From NCBI GenBank assembly GCA_026394025.1, contig JAPKZC010000961.1, positions 1-6,936 of the forward strand: DNA of 6,936 nt. The letters run 5' to 3'. This document shows positions 1-6,091 of this stretch, piece by piece. Position 1 is the first letter of the stretch, and the number at the start of each line of letters is the position of its first letter. The DNA is from Candidatus Solibacter sp. Lineage in GTDB: Bacteria > Acidobacteriota > Terriglobia > Bryobacterales > Bryobacteraceae. The notes below the pieces were generated by a model. It saw nothing but the letters and a program-made list of their open reading frames with translations, was not told the origin of the DNA and did not search any database. The translations under genes and the position numbers were made by a program.

Positions 1-228
1 CTTGCCCGCCAGTGGGGCTCCTTGCGCCTAATTGGATCTGAAACGGGGAAAACGTCTGGTTCGCCAACAAAAGCGGCCCCTTTCACACCCGCAGCCTCAT
101 GTCAAGGCTAGTTCCGGCGAGTTCTGCAAGTCCATCACACAAACATTTTTTTTATTTTTCCGTTTCCCCTCAATCACTTACCGACCGCCCCACCAAAACA
201 CGCACCACCCGCGTGCTACATCGTAGTC
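1..228. other. Leader region without a convincing gene
   Basis: No reading frame here looks coding. A frame open from base 1 stops near 108 and could be the tail of an upstream gene, but its translation is low-complexity and unrecognised. The stretch 131-210 holds only 4 G in 80 bases on the + strand, and bases 146-159 are T except for one A. I found no stable hairpin just before this T run, so I do not call it a terminator. It could act as an AT-rich promoter-proximal element for the gene starting at 229, but no convincing -35/-10 pair is visible. Confidence 0.5.
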
Positions 229-870
229 ATGGCAACCCCAGCTCAGATCACCGCCAACCAGGCGAACGCCCAGAAATCCACCGGACCCCGCTCCGTCGAG
301 GGCAGGTCCGCCTCCCGCTTCAACGCCCTCAAGCACGGTATCGACGCCGCCTCCATCGTCATCCCCGGCGAAGACCCAGCCGACTACGACGTCCTCGTCG
401 CCCACTACCACCACGAGTACCGCCCCCAATCCGCCTCCGAATCCTTCCACGTCGCGACCATGCTCCGCGCCGATTGGCAGAAGCGCCGTCTACAGGCCGT
501 CGAGGCCGATCTCTACCACACCGTCCTCGCCGAATCGCCCGGCAACTCCCTCGCCGCCGTACTCCTCGCCGAGTCCCCCGCCGCCAAACTCCTCGTCCGA
601 GTCCAGCGCCAGATCGCCGCCTTCGAACGTATCTGGCACCGCGCCAACACTGAGATCCGCCGCGCCCGAGCACAAGCCGAGTCCGCCCCCGGAGAGTCCC
701 ATGACAACTACCTCGACTTCCTCTGCGCCAAGCCCGCCCCGGGCGAATTGGCTTCGTTCCGCCAATCCGCGAATATCGATATTCACGTCTCCCCGCCCGC
801 CCTCGTTTCGCCCCAAGCACGCCAACCCGAGCGATGCTCGGAAGCCCCTGGCGCCATGACGAACTTATAA
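229..870 (+). CDS. Unknown-function protein of the 'NALKHG' N-terminal motif family
   Basis: Function unknown. The 213-residue soluble protein opens with a basic signature, NAQKSTGPRS (residues 13-22) followed by SRFNALKHGI (29-38). I recognise this signature from many uncharacterised proteins in Acidobacteria and other soil bacteria, often in several copies per genome. The middle (about 60-160) is probably helical, with alternating Leu/Ala/Arg stretches. The last 45 residues are Pro/Ser-rich and probably disordered. No signal peptide, membrane segment or catalytic motif is visible. The ATG at 229 is chosen because the conserved motif starts 12 residues later; no Shine-Dalgarno precedes it. 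Codon use is unlike the next gene: of 16 Leu codons, 13 are CTC and none is CTG; of 12 Val codons, 10 are GTC and none is GTG. It ends in two consecutive TAA stops, 10 nt before the permease start, so cotranscription is likely. The 'NALKHG' motif loosely recalls basic segments of phage terminase small subunits, but that is speculation. Confidence 0.82.
   Translation: MATPAQITANQANAQKSTGPRSVEGRSASRFNALKHGIDAASIVIPGEDPADYDVLVAHYHHEYRPQSASESFHVATMLRADWQKRRLQAVEADLYHTVLAESPGNSLAAVLLAESPAAKLLVRVQRQIAAFERIWHRANTEIRRARAQAESAPGESHDNYLDFLCAKPAPGELASFRQSANIDIHVSPPALVSPQARQPERCSEAPGAMTNL
771..784. repeat. 14-bp perfect AT-rich palindrome inside the unknown gene
   Basis: Bases 771-784 read GAATATCGATATTC, a perfect 14-bp palindrome. 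Beyond one mismatched pair (770/785) two more pairs match (768-769 with 786-787). It lies in the 3' part of the 229-870 gene and encodes part of residues 181-186 (the ANIDIH stretch). Its AT richness stands out in a GC-rich gene. It could be a protein-binding site or chance; nothing else in the window repeats it. Confidence 0.5.
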
Positions 871-871
871 T

Positions 872-877
872 AAGGTG
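872..877 (+). promoter_or_regulatory. Shine-Dalgarno that decides the permease start
   Basis: AAGGTG at 872-877 fits a Shine-Dalgarno, with AAGG ending 5 nt before the ATG at 881. This favours ATG 881 over the in-frame GTG at 875, which overlaps the AAGG itself. A perfect TATAAT at 866-871 overlaps the stop codons of the preceding gene, but no -35 element lies 16-18 bp upstream. If used as a -10 it would start transcription around 878 and delete this ribosome site. Translation from a longer transcript is therefore the simpler reading. Confidence 0.6.
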
Positions 878-880
878 CTT

Positions 881-3292
881 ATGTCCACTTTCCTGCTGGA
901 CCTGCGCTACGCCGTGCGCGTGCTACGGCGCACTCCCGGTTTCGCCGCGATTGTGGTGGCCGTTCTCGCCCTCGGCATCGGCGCCAACAGCGCCGTGTTC
1001 AGCGTCGTCAACGCGGTCTTGCTGCGTCCCCTGCCCTACCACGATCCCGATCACCTCTATCGTCTCGACGAGGTCAATCCCAAGGGTCAACCAGCCGGCG
1101 TGTCGCCCGCCGATGCGCAGATTTTCCGCGATCGCATTCACGCCTTCGAGAGCGTTGCGGTTTCGCACTGGCAGAACGTCACCCTCACCGGTCCCGAAGG
1201 CCCGGAAAACACCTATGGCGGCAAGGTGTCGAGCCAGTGCTTCCGCATGCTCGGCCGGCCGGCCGCGCTGGGCCGCACCTTCCGCGACGAGGAGTTCCGT
1301 CCGGGCGCGCCGGCCGTCGTGATTCTCGCACACAAGCTCTGGAAGGGCCGCTTTGCCGGCGACCGCGGCGTGCTGGGCAAGACCCTGCTCTTGAGCGGCA
1401 CCCCACACACCATCATCGGAATCATGCCGGAGGATTTCTTTTACGACCAGCGTTTTACACTCTGGACACCATGGCAATTCACCGCCGGCGAAACTGCCAA
1501 ACGCGAAGACCGCACCCCCGCCGCGGTGCGCCTGCGCCCCGGAATCTCACCGCGGCAGGCGCAAGCGGAACTGCTGGCTGCGCTCCGCGAAACGGCCCCC
1601 GAAGACGTGCGCAAGGGCTGGAGCGCGCGACTGGTCCCCATGGCCCAGCTACTCACGGAGCGTGTCCGCACCAGCCTGCTGGTCTCGCTCGGCGCGGTGG
1701 CCTTCGTGCTCTTGATCGCGTGCCTGAATGTGGCCAATCTGCTGCTCGCGCGGGTTTCGGACCGCGCCCGGGAGATCGCCGTGCGCACCGCGCTGGGCGC
1801 CGGACGCCTGCGCATGATCCGGCAGTTGCTTACCGAAAGCCTGCTTCTCTCGGTTGCCGGCGGAACCGCCGGCCTGCTGGTGGGCGCATGGGGCGCCCGG
1901 GCGCTGGTGACGCTTTTCCCCGACCGAGACCCGGTGCCGCGGCTGGATCAGGCCCACCTGGATTCCGCGGTGCTGCTCTTTACCCTCGCGGTCACGGTGA
2001 TCACGGGCGTGCTGTTCGGCCTGGCGCCGGCGTTACAGGCCACCCGCGCGAATCTCACCGTCGCGCTGAAAGAAAGCGGCCGCGGCACGTCGTCTGGCGC
2101 CCGTTCCGGGCGGGTACGCAATTCCCTGGTGATCGCCGAGACCGCGCTCTCCCTCATCCTGCTGGTTGGCGCCGGCCTCATGCTGCGCAGCTTTCAACGC
2201 CTGATGGCGGTCAACCCTGGCTTCAATCCCGACCGCGTCCTCACCCTGCGCGTGCCCCTTCCCGCCACCATCACCGTCAAGGCGCAGCAGCCCGCATACT
2301 ACACTCGCATCCTGGACCGGCTGGGCTCGCTCCCCGGATTGAATTCGGCCGGCCTGATCGCGCCGCTCCCGCTGGCTGACGTGGATGCCAACTCCACCTT
2401 CGTGGTGGAAGGACATCTGCCGCCGAACGGCGAACGGCAACTGGTGAAGCTGCGCGCCGTTAGTCCCGGCTACTTCCGCGCCATGGGCATCGGGCTGCGG
2501 CAGGGACGAGTCTTTGACGATGCTGACACGCGCGACGGGTCCGCCAAAGTCATCGTGGTCAGCGAGTCCCTGGTCCGCAGGTATTTCCCGCACCAGAACC
2601 CGATCGGTAAGCGGATTACGCAATCTACCGAGGGCAAGGGTCCGTTCGCTACCGTGGTGGGCGTAGTCAACGACGTGCCCAGCCTCAACCTGGCCGACGC
2701 GCCGGAACCGGAGATGTACTTCGACTATCGCCAGTTCTTCTTCGCCCCGTTCGCCATGACGCTGGTATTGCGCACGCACGCCGCGGACCCCATGCACGTG
2801 GCGGCGGCGGCACAGAAGGAGATCCGCGCGATCACGCCCGATCAACCCATCAGCGACGTCAAGACGATGCGCGATGTGCTGTCCGGCAATGTGTCGCAGC
2901 CGCGCTTCTACACTTTGCTGCTGGGAATCTACGCCGCGATCGCGTTGCTGTTGGCCGCCATCGGGTTATACGGCGTGCTCTCCTACGCGGTGAGCCAGCG
3001 GCTTCAGGAGATCGGTATCCGCCTGGCGTTGGGCGCCTCACGAGGGCACGTTTTCCGGCTCGTGATGGGCCACGCCCTGATGTTGCTTGGTATCGGGACA
3101 CTGCTCGGGCTGGCCGGCTCCTGGGCCCTGACTCGCCTCATCGCGGCGCAACTCTTCCGTACGCAGGCCACCGATCCGGCCACCTTCGCCGCGGTCTCCG
3201 GCTTGATGCTCGCGGTCGCCCTGGCCGCCACCTACGTTCCCGCCCGCCGCGCCCTGAAAGTGGACCCGGCGATGGCTCTGCGCTCCGAATGA
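881..3292 (+). CDS. ADOP-type duplicated FtsX/MacB-like ABC permease
   Basis: Inner-membrane permease of the MacB/FtsX superfamily in the duplicated form typical of Acidobacteria. Such proteins are thought to work with a separate ATPase in export or mechanotransmission; the substrate cannot be told from sequence. The 803 residues show two similar halves. Half 1: TM helix at 20-46, periplasmic MacB-like core to about 260, FtsX domain (TMs near 265-290, 316-345, 362-385). Half 2: TM at 414-436, second periplasmic core to about 660, FtsX domain (TMs near 677-700, 724-750, 768-786). The duplication is plain in the paired motifs REIAVRTALGAGRLRMIRQL (297-316) and QEIGIRLALGASRGHVFRLV (709-728). 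No Walker A/B ATPase is encoded in the protein or nearby. It lacks the roughly 80-residue charged N-terminal extension of many ADOPs and starts at the LLDLRYAVRVL segment; ATG 881 has a good Shine-Dalgarno. CTG dominates its Leu codons, unlike the gene upstream. Confidence 0.93.
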   Translation: MSTFLLDLRYAVRVLRRTPGFAAIVVAVLALGIGANSAVFSVVNAVLLRPLPYHDPDHLYRLDEVNPKGQPAGVSPADAQIFRDRIHAFESVAVSHWQNVTLTGPEGPENTYGGKVSSQCFRMLGRPAALGRTFRDEEFRPGAPAVVILAHKLWKGRFAGDRGVLGKTLLLSGTPHTIIGIMPEDFFYDQRFTLWTPWQFTAGETAKREDRTPAAVRLRPGISPRQAQAELLAALRETAPEDVRKGWSARLVPMAQLLTERVRTSLLVSLGAVAFVLLIACLNVANLLLARVSDRAREIAVRTALGAGRLRMIRQLLTESLLLSVAGGTAGLLVGAWGARALVTLFPDRDPVPRLDQAHLDSAVLLFTLAVTVITGVLFGLAPALQATRANLTVALKESGRGTSSGARSGRVRNSLVIAETALSLILLVGAGLMLRSFQRLMAVNPGFNPDRVLTLRVPLPATITVKAQQPAYYTRILDRLGSLPGLNSAGLIAPLPLADVDANSTFVVEGHLPPNGERQLVKLRAVSPGYFRAMGIGLRQGRVFDDADTRDGSAKVIVVSESLVRRYFPHQNPIGKRITQSTEGKGPFATVVGVVNDVPSLNLADAPEPEMYFDYRQFFFAPFAMTLVLRTHAADPMHVAAAAQKEIRAITPDQPISDVKTMRDVLSGNVSQPRFYTLLLGIYAAIALLLAAIGLYGVLSYAVSQRLQEIGIRLALGASRGHVFRLVMGHALMLLGIGTLLGLAGSWALTRLIAAQLFRTQATDPATFAAVSGLMLAVALAATYVPARRALKVDPAMALRSE

Positions 3293-3298
3293 AACCAT

Positions 3299-3324
3299 GG
3301 TGGGCAGGCTTCCGCCTGCCCACC
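3299..3324. terminator. Perfect 11-bp GC hairpin between convergent genes, probable bidirectional terminator
   Basis: The arms GGTGGGCAGGC (3299-3309) and GCCTGCCCACC (3314-3324) are exact reverse complements around a TTCC loop. The hairpin begins 7 bases after the permease stop and lies 103 bases past the stop of the convergent membrane-protein gene. The + side has no immediate T tract (TTTTT only at 3342-3346), so it is not a textbook intrinsic terminator. On the - strand the loop reads GGAA, a GNRA-type tetraloop closed by C-G, so the more stable RNA hairpin would be on the membrane-protein transcript. I have an impression that similar 'GGGCAGGC..GCCTGCCC' palindromes are dispersed in Solibacter-type genomes, so a REP-like element is an alternative. 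The rest of the 3293-3427 gap shows nothing further. Confidence 0.6.
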
Positions 3325-3427
3325 TTACCAAGCTCCGACCCTTTTTACCCTGTGCCGCGCTATGCCTCTGCGTTGAAGAGCATTCCTGTTCGCTTCCCGC
3401 TCCGCCGGCTTAGGGGCGCTCTCCTCG

Positions 3428-5635
3428 TCAGACCGGTACGGCCGCCCAGATCGCCGCCAGCAAAATGCCTGCCAGGGTGGCAAGCGAAAGTGCCGCGGCC
3501 CAGCCCATGCCGGACGGAGCGTAGCGCATCTCTATGCGATGCGGGCCGGCGGGCACGGCGACCGCGCGGATTGCAGCGTCGGCACGGAGCACCTCGATGG
3601 TTTTGCCGTCGAGCGTGGCTTGCCAGCCGGGATACCAGTTGTCGGAGAGCACCAGTACTCCGGCGCAGGCGGGCGTTGCGTCCAGGCGCAGGTGCTGCTC
3701 ATCAATCGCGGTGAAAACGACACTTCCCGCTTCCGCGCAGGACTCGGTCCCGATGCTGCGGTCCAGCACGACGGTGCTGCGCAGGTCGGTCGCTGGGTCC
3801 AGCGTGAGGCGGACGGCCTCCTCCTGTGAATGTGCCACCTTCACCTGGTGCGCCATCCAGGCTCGGGGTAGGGCGGTCTGCCGCTGCCAGACTCTCCAAC
3901 CTTCGGCGTCCGCGTACACCTGCGGGCCGGCGTCGGCCGGTTTTTGGCCGCCAATCCAGTAGCGCACGCTGTAGAGATCAAGGATGCGGGGGTTCCACGG
4001 TCCGAGCCGCCACGTGGCTTCGGGCGCGCTGGGCAAAAAGCCGGCCAAGGAAGGAATTCCGTGCCAATCGCCGAAGTTGAATACCAGGTCGTCGTAGACG
4101 TAGGAGACGCGGTCGCTGCCGGCCCGGGATTTGAGAAACGTGGCGAGGCCGGCTGTGGTCTGGTACAGGCGCGGTCGGGCCAGCGATGCTTTGTCCTCCA
4201 CGTGTACATAGTCGAAGCCCGTGCTGTTGCCGATCTCGATCAGCGCCAGTGCGAGCACTCCGCAAAGCAGCAGCGCGGGCCGTACCCGCTTCGCATCCCA
4301 GGCCGCCAACAGCGCCCAGAGCAACACGGCGACGACGGCGATCATGCCGGCGCGTCCGCTGGCGTGCGGGATGCCGCGCAAGACCGGAGGCGGGTACAGG
4401 GCGAGCAGGAACAGCAAGCCTGCGCCCAGTGCGAGGCCCGCGCGCAGGCGGCGGAGGCCGGGTACCGCGCGCGCCAGCAGGGCGTCCATACCGAGCGCGG
4501 CCAGCGCCGCCAAAGCCACATGGGCGATGGCCATCGCCATAATCGGCGCGCGCGCCTTTTCGAGGCCAGGCAGCAGGGCATATAGCACGCCGTGAAACGG
4601 ATTGAATCGTGCCAGCGAGAAGAGCGCCGCGCCCAGAGCGAGTCCGGCGAGCCGTGCCGCGGCGCGGCGCCGCGGCACGGCGAGCAACGCGGCCGCCGCC
4701 AGCGCCAGGGGGACCACACCAACGATCGGGTTGACGATGGTCTCATTCGAACCCGGCACCGCCAGGAAGATCAGTTCCGCGGGGCTCCATCCCAGGTTCA
4801 GGTGCACCGTGTACGGCACGGTGGAATGCCAGGCCATCGGATTGGCGGAGTTGACCCATCGCACCGAGTAACGGGCGTATTCCACCGCCGGCAGAAGTTG
4901 CACCGCGGCGCCGCACCCCGCCACCAGGTACAGGATTACGGTCCGGCAGGCGGCTGCCCTCCATGACAACTGGCCGAGGACCGCCGCGGCGCAGCCCAGA
5001 GCGAGGATGGCGAGTACGGCGAATGCCGGCACGGCATGATGTCCGCCGAGCAGCGAAAGAGCCAGGCATCCGCCGGCCAGAACGGCGTCCGTGATCGGCC
5101 GCCCGCCGCGCAGGCTGCGCATGTGGAACAGGAATACCAGCGGCAGCCAAATCGCCCCCGCCACGATCTGCGGCCAGTTGGTGGTCCCCACGAAACCTGC
5201 CGCCGCGAAGAACACCGCGCCGGCGGTGCTGCCACCACGGCTTGCCTCAAGCGAACGCAGGAAGGCATACGCGAACCACCCGGCCAGAATGTGCAGCAGC
5301 ACGAACCACCAGTGGATCCATTCGAGCCGAAGGTGCCCGGACGGGTCCGTCGGAGTGGCCAGCAGAATCCAGGTCAATGGGCTAAAGACGGCGGGCTGCA
5401 ACTGGCCGGCAAGCGGTTGGCCGCCGCCGATGTACGGATCCCAGAGTAGTGGCGCCAGGCCCTTGTGCAGGGCGGCTGACTGCACCTGTAGCCATGGCAA
5501 CACCTGGTGACCGATATCGGGCGCTTCGATGAAGGTGAACTGCGAGGTAAGCGCGATTTTCCAGAACGCCACCACGACGCATGCCGCAACTACGGCGAGC
5601 GCGACGGCATCCCGCCGGCCGAAGGGGAGCCACAT
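3428..5635 (-). CDS. YfhO-family polytopic membrane protein, putative GT-C glycosyltransferase
   Basis: The 735-residue protein matches the YfhO family in architecture. Characterised Gram-positive members add sugars to teichoic acids at the outer membrane face; family membership suggests lipid-linked sugar transfer in the periplasm, but the substrate here is unknown. Residues 9-27 form the first TM. The following loop carries the family's acidic and Gln/Pro features: EAPD (37-40), WDPYIGGGQPLAGQLQPAVF (65-84) and SPLTW (85-89). About 12 more hydrophobic segments follow up to residue 467. A periplasmic domain spans about 475-705, with the family-typical SDNWYPGWQATLDGK motif (664-678) and a PAGPHRIEMRY strand (695-705). 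A last TM is at 709-733. Cys633 and Cys657 might form a disulfide. The start is the ATG complementary to 5633-5635; its ribosome site is weak. It faces the secreted IPT/TIG gene divergently and converges on the permease. No other glycan gene is nearby. Confidence 0.88.
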   Translation of the reverse strand: MWLPFGRRDAVALAVVAACVVVAFWKIALTSQFTFIEAPDIGHQVLPWLQVQSAALHKGLAPLLWDPYIGGGQPLAGQLQPAVFSPLTWILLATPTDPSGHLRLEWIHWWFVLLHILAGWFAYAFLRSLEASRGGSTAGAVFFAAAGFVGTTNWPQIVAGAIWLPLVFLFHMRSLRGGRPITDAVLAGGCLALSLLGGHHAVPAFAVLAILALGCAAAVLGQLSWRAAACRTVILYLVAGCGAAVQLLPAVEYARYSVRWVNSANPMAWHSTVPYTVHLNLGWSPAELIFLAVPGSNETIVNPIVGVVPLALAAAALLAVPRRRAAARLAGLALGAALFSLARFNPFHGVLYALLPGLEKARAPIMAMAIAHVALAALAALGMDALLARAVPGLRRLRAGLALGAGLLFLLALYPPPVLRGIPHASGRAGMIAVVAVLLWALLAAWDAKRVRPALLLCGVLALALIEIGNSTGFDYVHVEDKASLARPRLYQTTAGLATFLKSRAGSDRVSYVYDDLVFNFGDWHGIPSLAGFLPSAPEATWRLGPWNPRILDLYSVRYWIGGQKPADAGPQVYADAEGWRVWQRQTALPRAWMAHQVKVAHSQEEAVRLTLDPATDLRSTVVLDRSIGTESCAEAGSVVFTAIDEQHLRLDATPACAGVLVLSDNWYPGWQATLDGKTIEVLRADAAIRAVAVPAGPHRIEMRYAPSGMGWAAALSLATLAGILLAAIWAAVPV
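4651..4681. repeat. 31-base near-perfect palindrome inside the YfhO-family gene
   Basis: The two 15-base arms (4651-4665 and 4667-4681) are exact reverse complements around the single base 4666. All pairs but one are G-C. Allowing a 3-base loop gives a 14-bp stem in the mRNA. It encodes residues 319-329 (AVPRRRAAARL), an Arg-rich cytoplasmic loop between two TM segments. Arg and Ala codons in a GC-rich gene favour such symmetry, so chance is possible. Even so, it is the longest inverted repeat I noticed in the window. Confidence 0.7.
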
Positions 5636-5673
5636 CGAACCCGCAGGCTACCATAGCTTCACCGCAGACCCGA

Positions 5674-5691
5674 GGAATTCCTGGGAATTCC
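5674..5691. promoter_or_regulatory. Tandem GGAATTCC palindromes, candidate operator
   Basis: Two exact copies of GGAATTCC, at 5674-5681 and 5684-5691, have starts 10 bp apart, so they sit on the same face of the helix. The whole 18-bp unit is also nearly self-complementary (only the central TG breaks it). It lies in the 120-bp gap between two divergent genes and just upstream of a plausible promoter at 5702-5730. It could bind a dimeric regulator controlling one or both genes; no regulator gene is in the window. Confidence 0.4.
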
Positions 5692-5701
5692 GGCACAGCC
5701 C

Positions 5702-5730
5702 TTGAATTTCGGAGTCAATGGACATACCAT
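5702..5730 (+). promoter_or_regulatory. Possible sigma-70 promoter for the IPT/TIG gene
   Basis: TTGAAT (5702-5707; 4 of 6 to TTGACA) and TACCAT (5725-5730; 4 of 6 to TATAAT) are separated by the ideal 17 bp. Transcription would start near 5737, giving a leader of about 20 nt that holds AAAGGA (5738-5743) as the ribosome site, 12 nt before the ATG at 5756. The match is moderate. I found no comparable pair for the opposite-strand gene. Confidence 0.3.
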
Positions 5731-5743
5731 CAGAGTCAAAGGA
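5711..5743 (+). repeat. 12-bp direct repeat spaced 21 bp over the promoter and ribosome site
   Basis: GGAGTCAATGGA (5711-5722) and AGAGTCAAAGGA (5732-5743) match at 10 of 12 positions, with starts 21 bp apart, about two helical turns. The first copy lies between the proposed -35 and -10; the second covers the proposed start point and the Shine-Dalgarno of the IPT/TIG gene. A regulator bound to both would be placed to block transcription. Function is inference. Confidence 0.4.
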
Positions 5744-5755
5744 ACGGATAATCAG

Positions 5756-6091
5756 ATGAAACTGTCTTCTGTAGTGGCGCTTCTGTTCGCTGCGACTCTT
5801 GTGCTGTTCGCCCAGGAGGCGATGCCCCGCATGTCCTCGGTCGATCCGACGAATGGGAAGGCAGGCGATGTGGTTGCCGTTACCGGCGAGAACCTCGATA
5901 AGGCCAACGTCGGCAAGGTCTACGTCACCGACGGTAAGAACGATGTAGTGTGCGAGATCACCGAGCAGACCGCCACCGCGATCAAATTCAAGATACCGGC
6001 CAAGGTCACCGGCCGCATGGCGCTGATGATTTTGACGGTCGGCAAGGAACCCAAGCTGATCGAGCAGCCCGTGAAAGTGACCATCGAGTAG
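5756..6091 (+). CDS. Secreted single IPT/TIG (Ig-like) domain protein
   Basis: A 111-residue exported protein. Residues 1-19/22 form a signal peptide: Lys2, then a hydrophobic core to Phe18, with likely cleavage after Ala19 or Ala22. The mature part is almost exactly one IPT/TIG beta-sandwich domain, from PRMSSVDPTNGKAGDVVAVT (24-43), with the family's 'P..G..G..V.VTG.N' pattern, to the final strand PVKVTIE (105-111). Such domains bind carbohydrate or protein, or serve as modules in larger surface proteins; a stand-alone copy suggests a small envelope or secreted binding protein, with partner unknown. No lipobox is present; the one mature Cys is residue 66. ATG 5756 is preferred over an in-frame TTG at 5702 because the signal peptide starts there and AAAGGA lies 12 nt upstream. 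It is divergent from the YfhO-family gene and abuts the convergent TPR gene with no gap. Confidence 0.85.
   Translation: MKLSSVVALLFAATLVLFAQEAMPRMSSVDPTNGKAGDVVAVTGENLDKANVGKVYVTDGKNDVVCEITEQTATAIKFKIPAKVTGRMALMILTVGKEPKLIEQPVKVTIE

Noticed and set aside
146..159. T-rich run as an intrinsic terminator of an upstream gene
   Set aside because: No stable stem-loop is visible in the preceding 40 bases.
32..226. Small frame starting with TTG in the leader
   Set aside because: It runs through the T-rich run and G-poor DNA, has no ribosome site and resembles no protein I know.
359..820. Long open frames on the - strand opposite the unknown gene (359-820, 490-825)
   Set aside because: Their translations are Arg/Gly-rich low-complexity strings expected from the antisense of a C-rich gene; the + strand frame has the recognisable conserved motif.
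1237..2379. 380-codon open frame on the + strand inside the permease
   Set aside because: It is a +1-type shadow of the permease rich in Arg/Pro/Ala with no domain signal; the permease frame is unambiguous.
2033..2845. 270-codon open frame on the - strand inside the permease
   Set aside because: Antisense shadow in GC-rich DNA; no recognisable domain or start context.
3289..3714. + strand frame starting at the permease stop
   Set aside because: It reads through the terminator hairpin and then antisense to the YfhO-family gene, with low-complexity composition.
3944..4585. 213-codon + strand frame opposite the YfhO-family gene
   Set aside because: Gln/Arg/Gly-rich low-complexity translation; the - strand frame encodes a clear polytopic membrane protein over the same span.
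5747..5752. GATAAT as a -10 element for the IPT/TIG gene
   Set aside because: It lies 3 bases before the ATG, so transcription would begin inside the coding sequence, and no -35 is properly spaced.
5702..5755. TTG start extending the IPT/TIG protein by 18 residues
   Set aside because: The extension would bury the signal peptide behind a polar segment; ATG 5756 has a ribosome site and gives a normal signal peptide.
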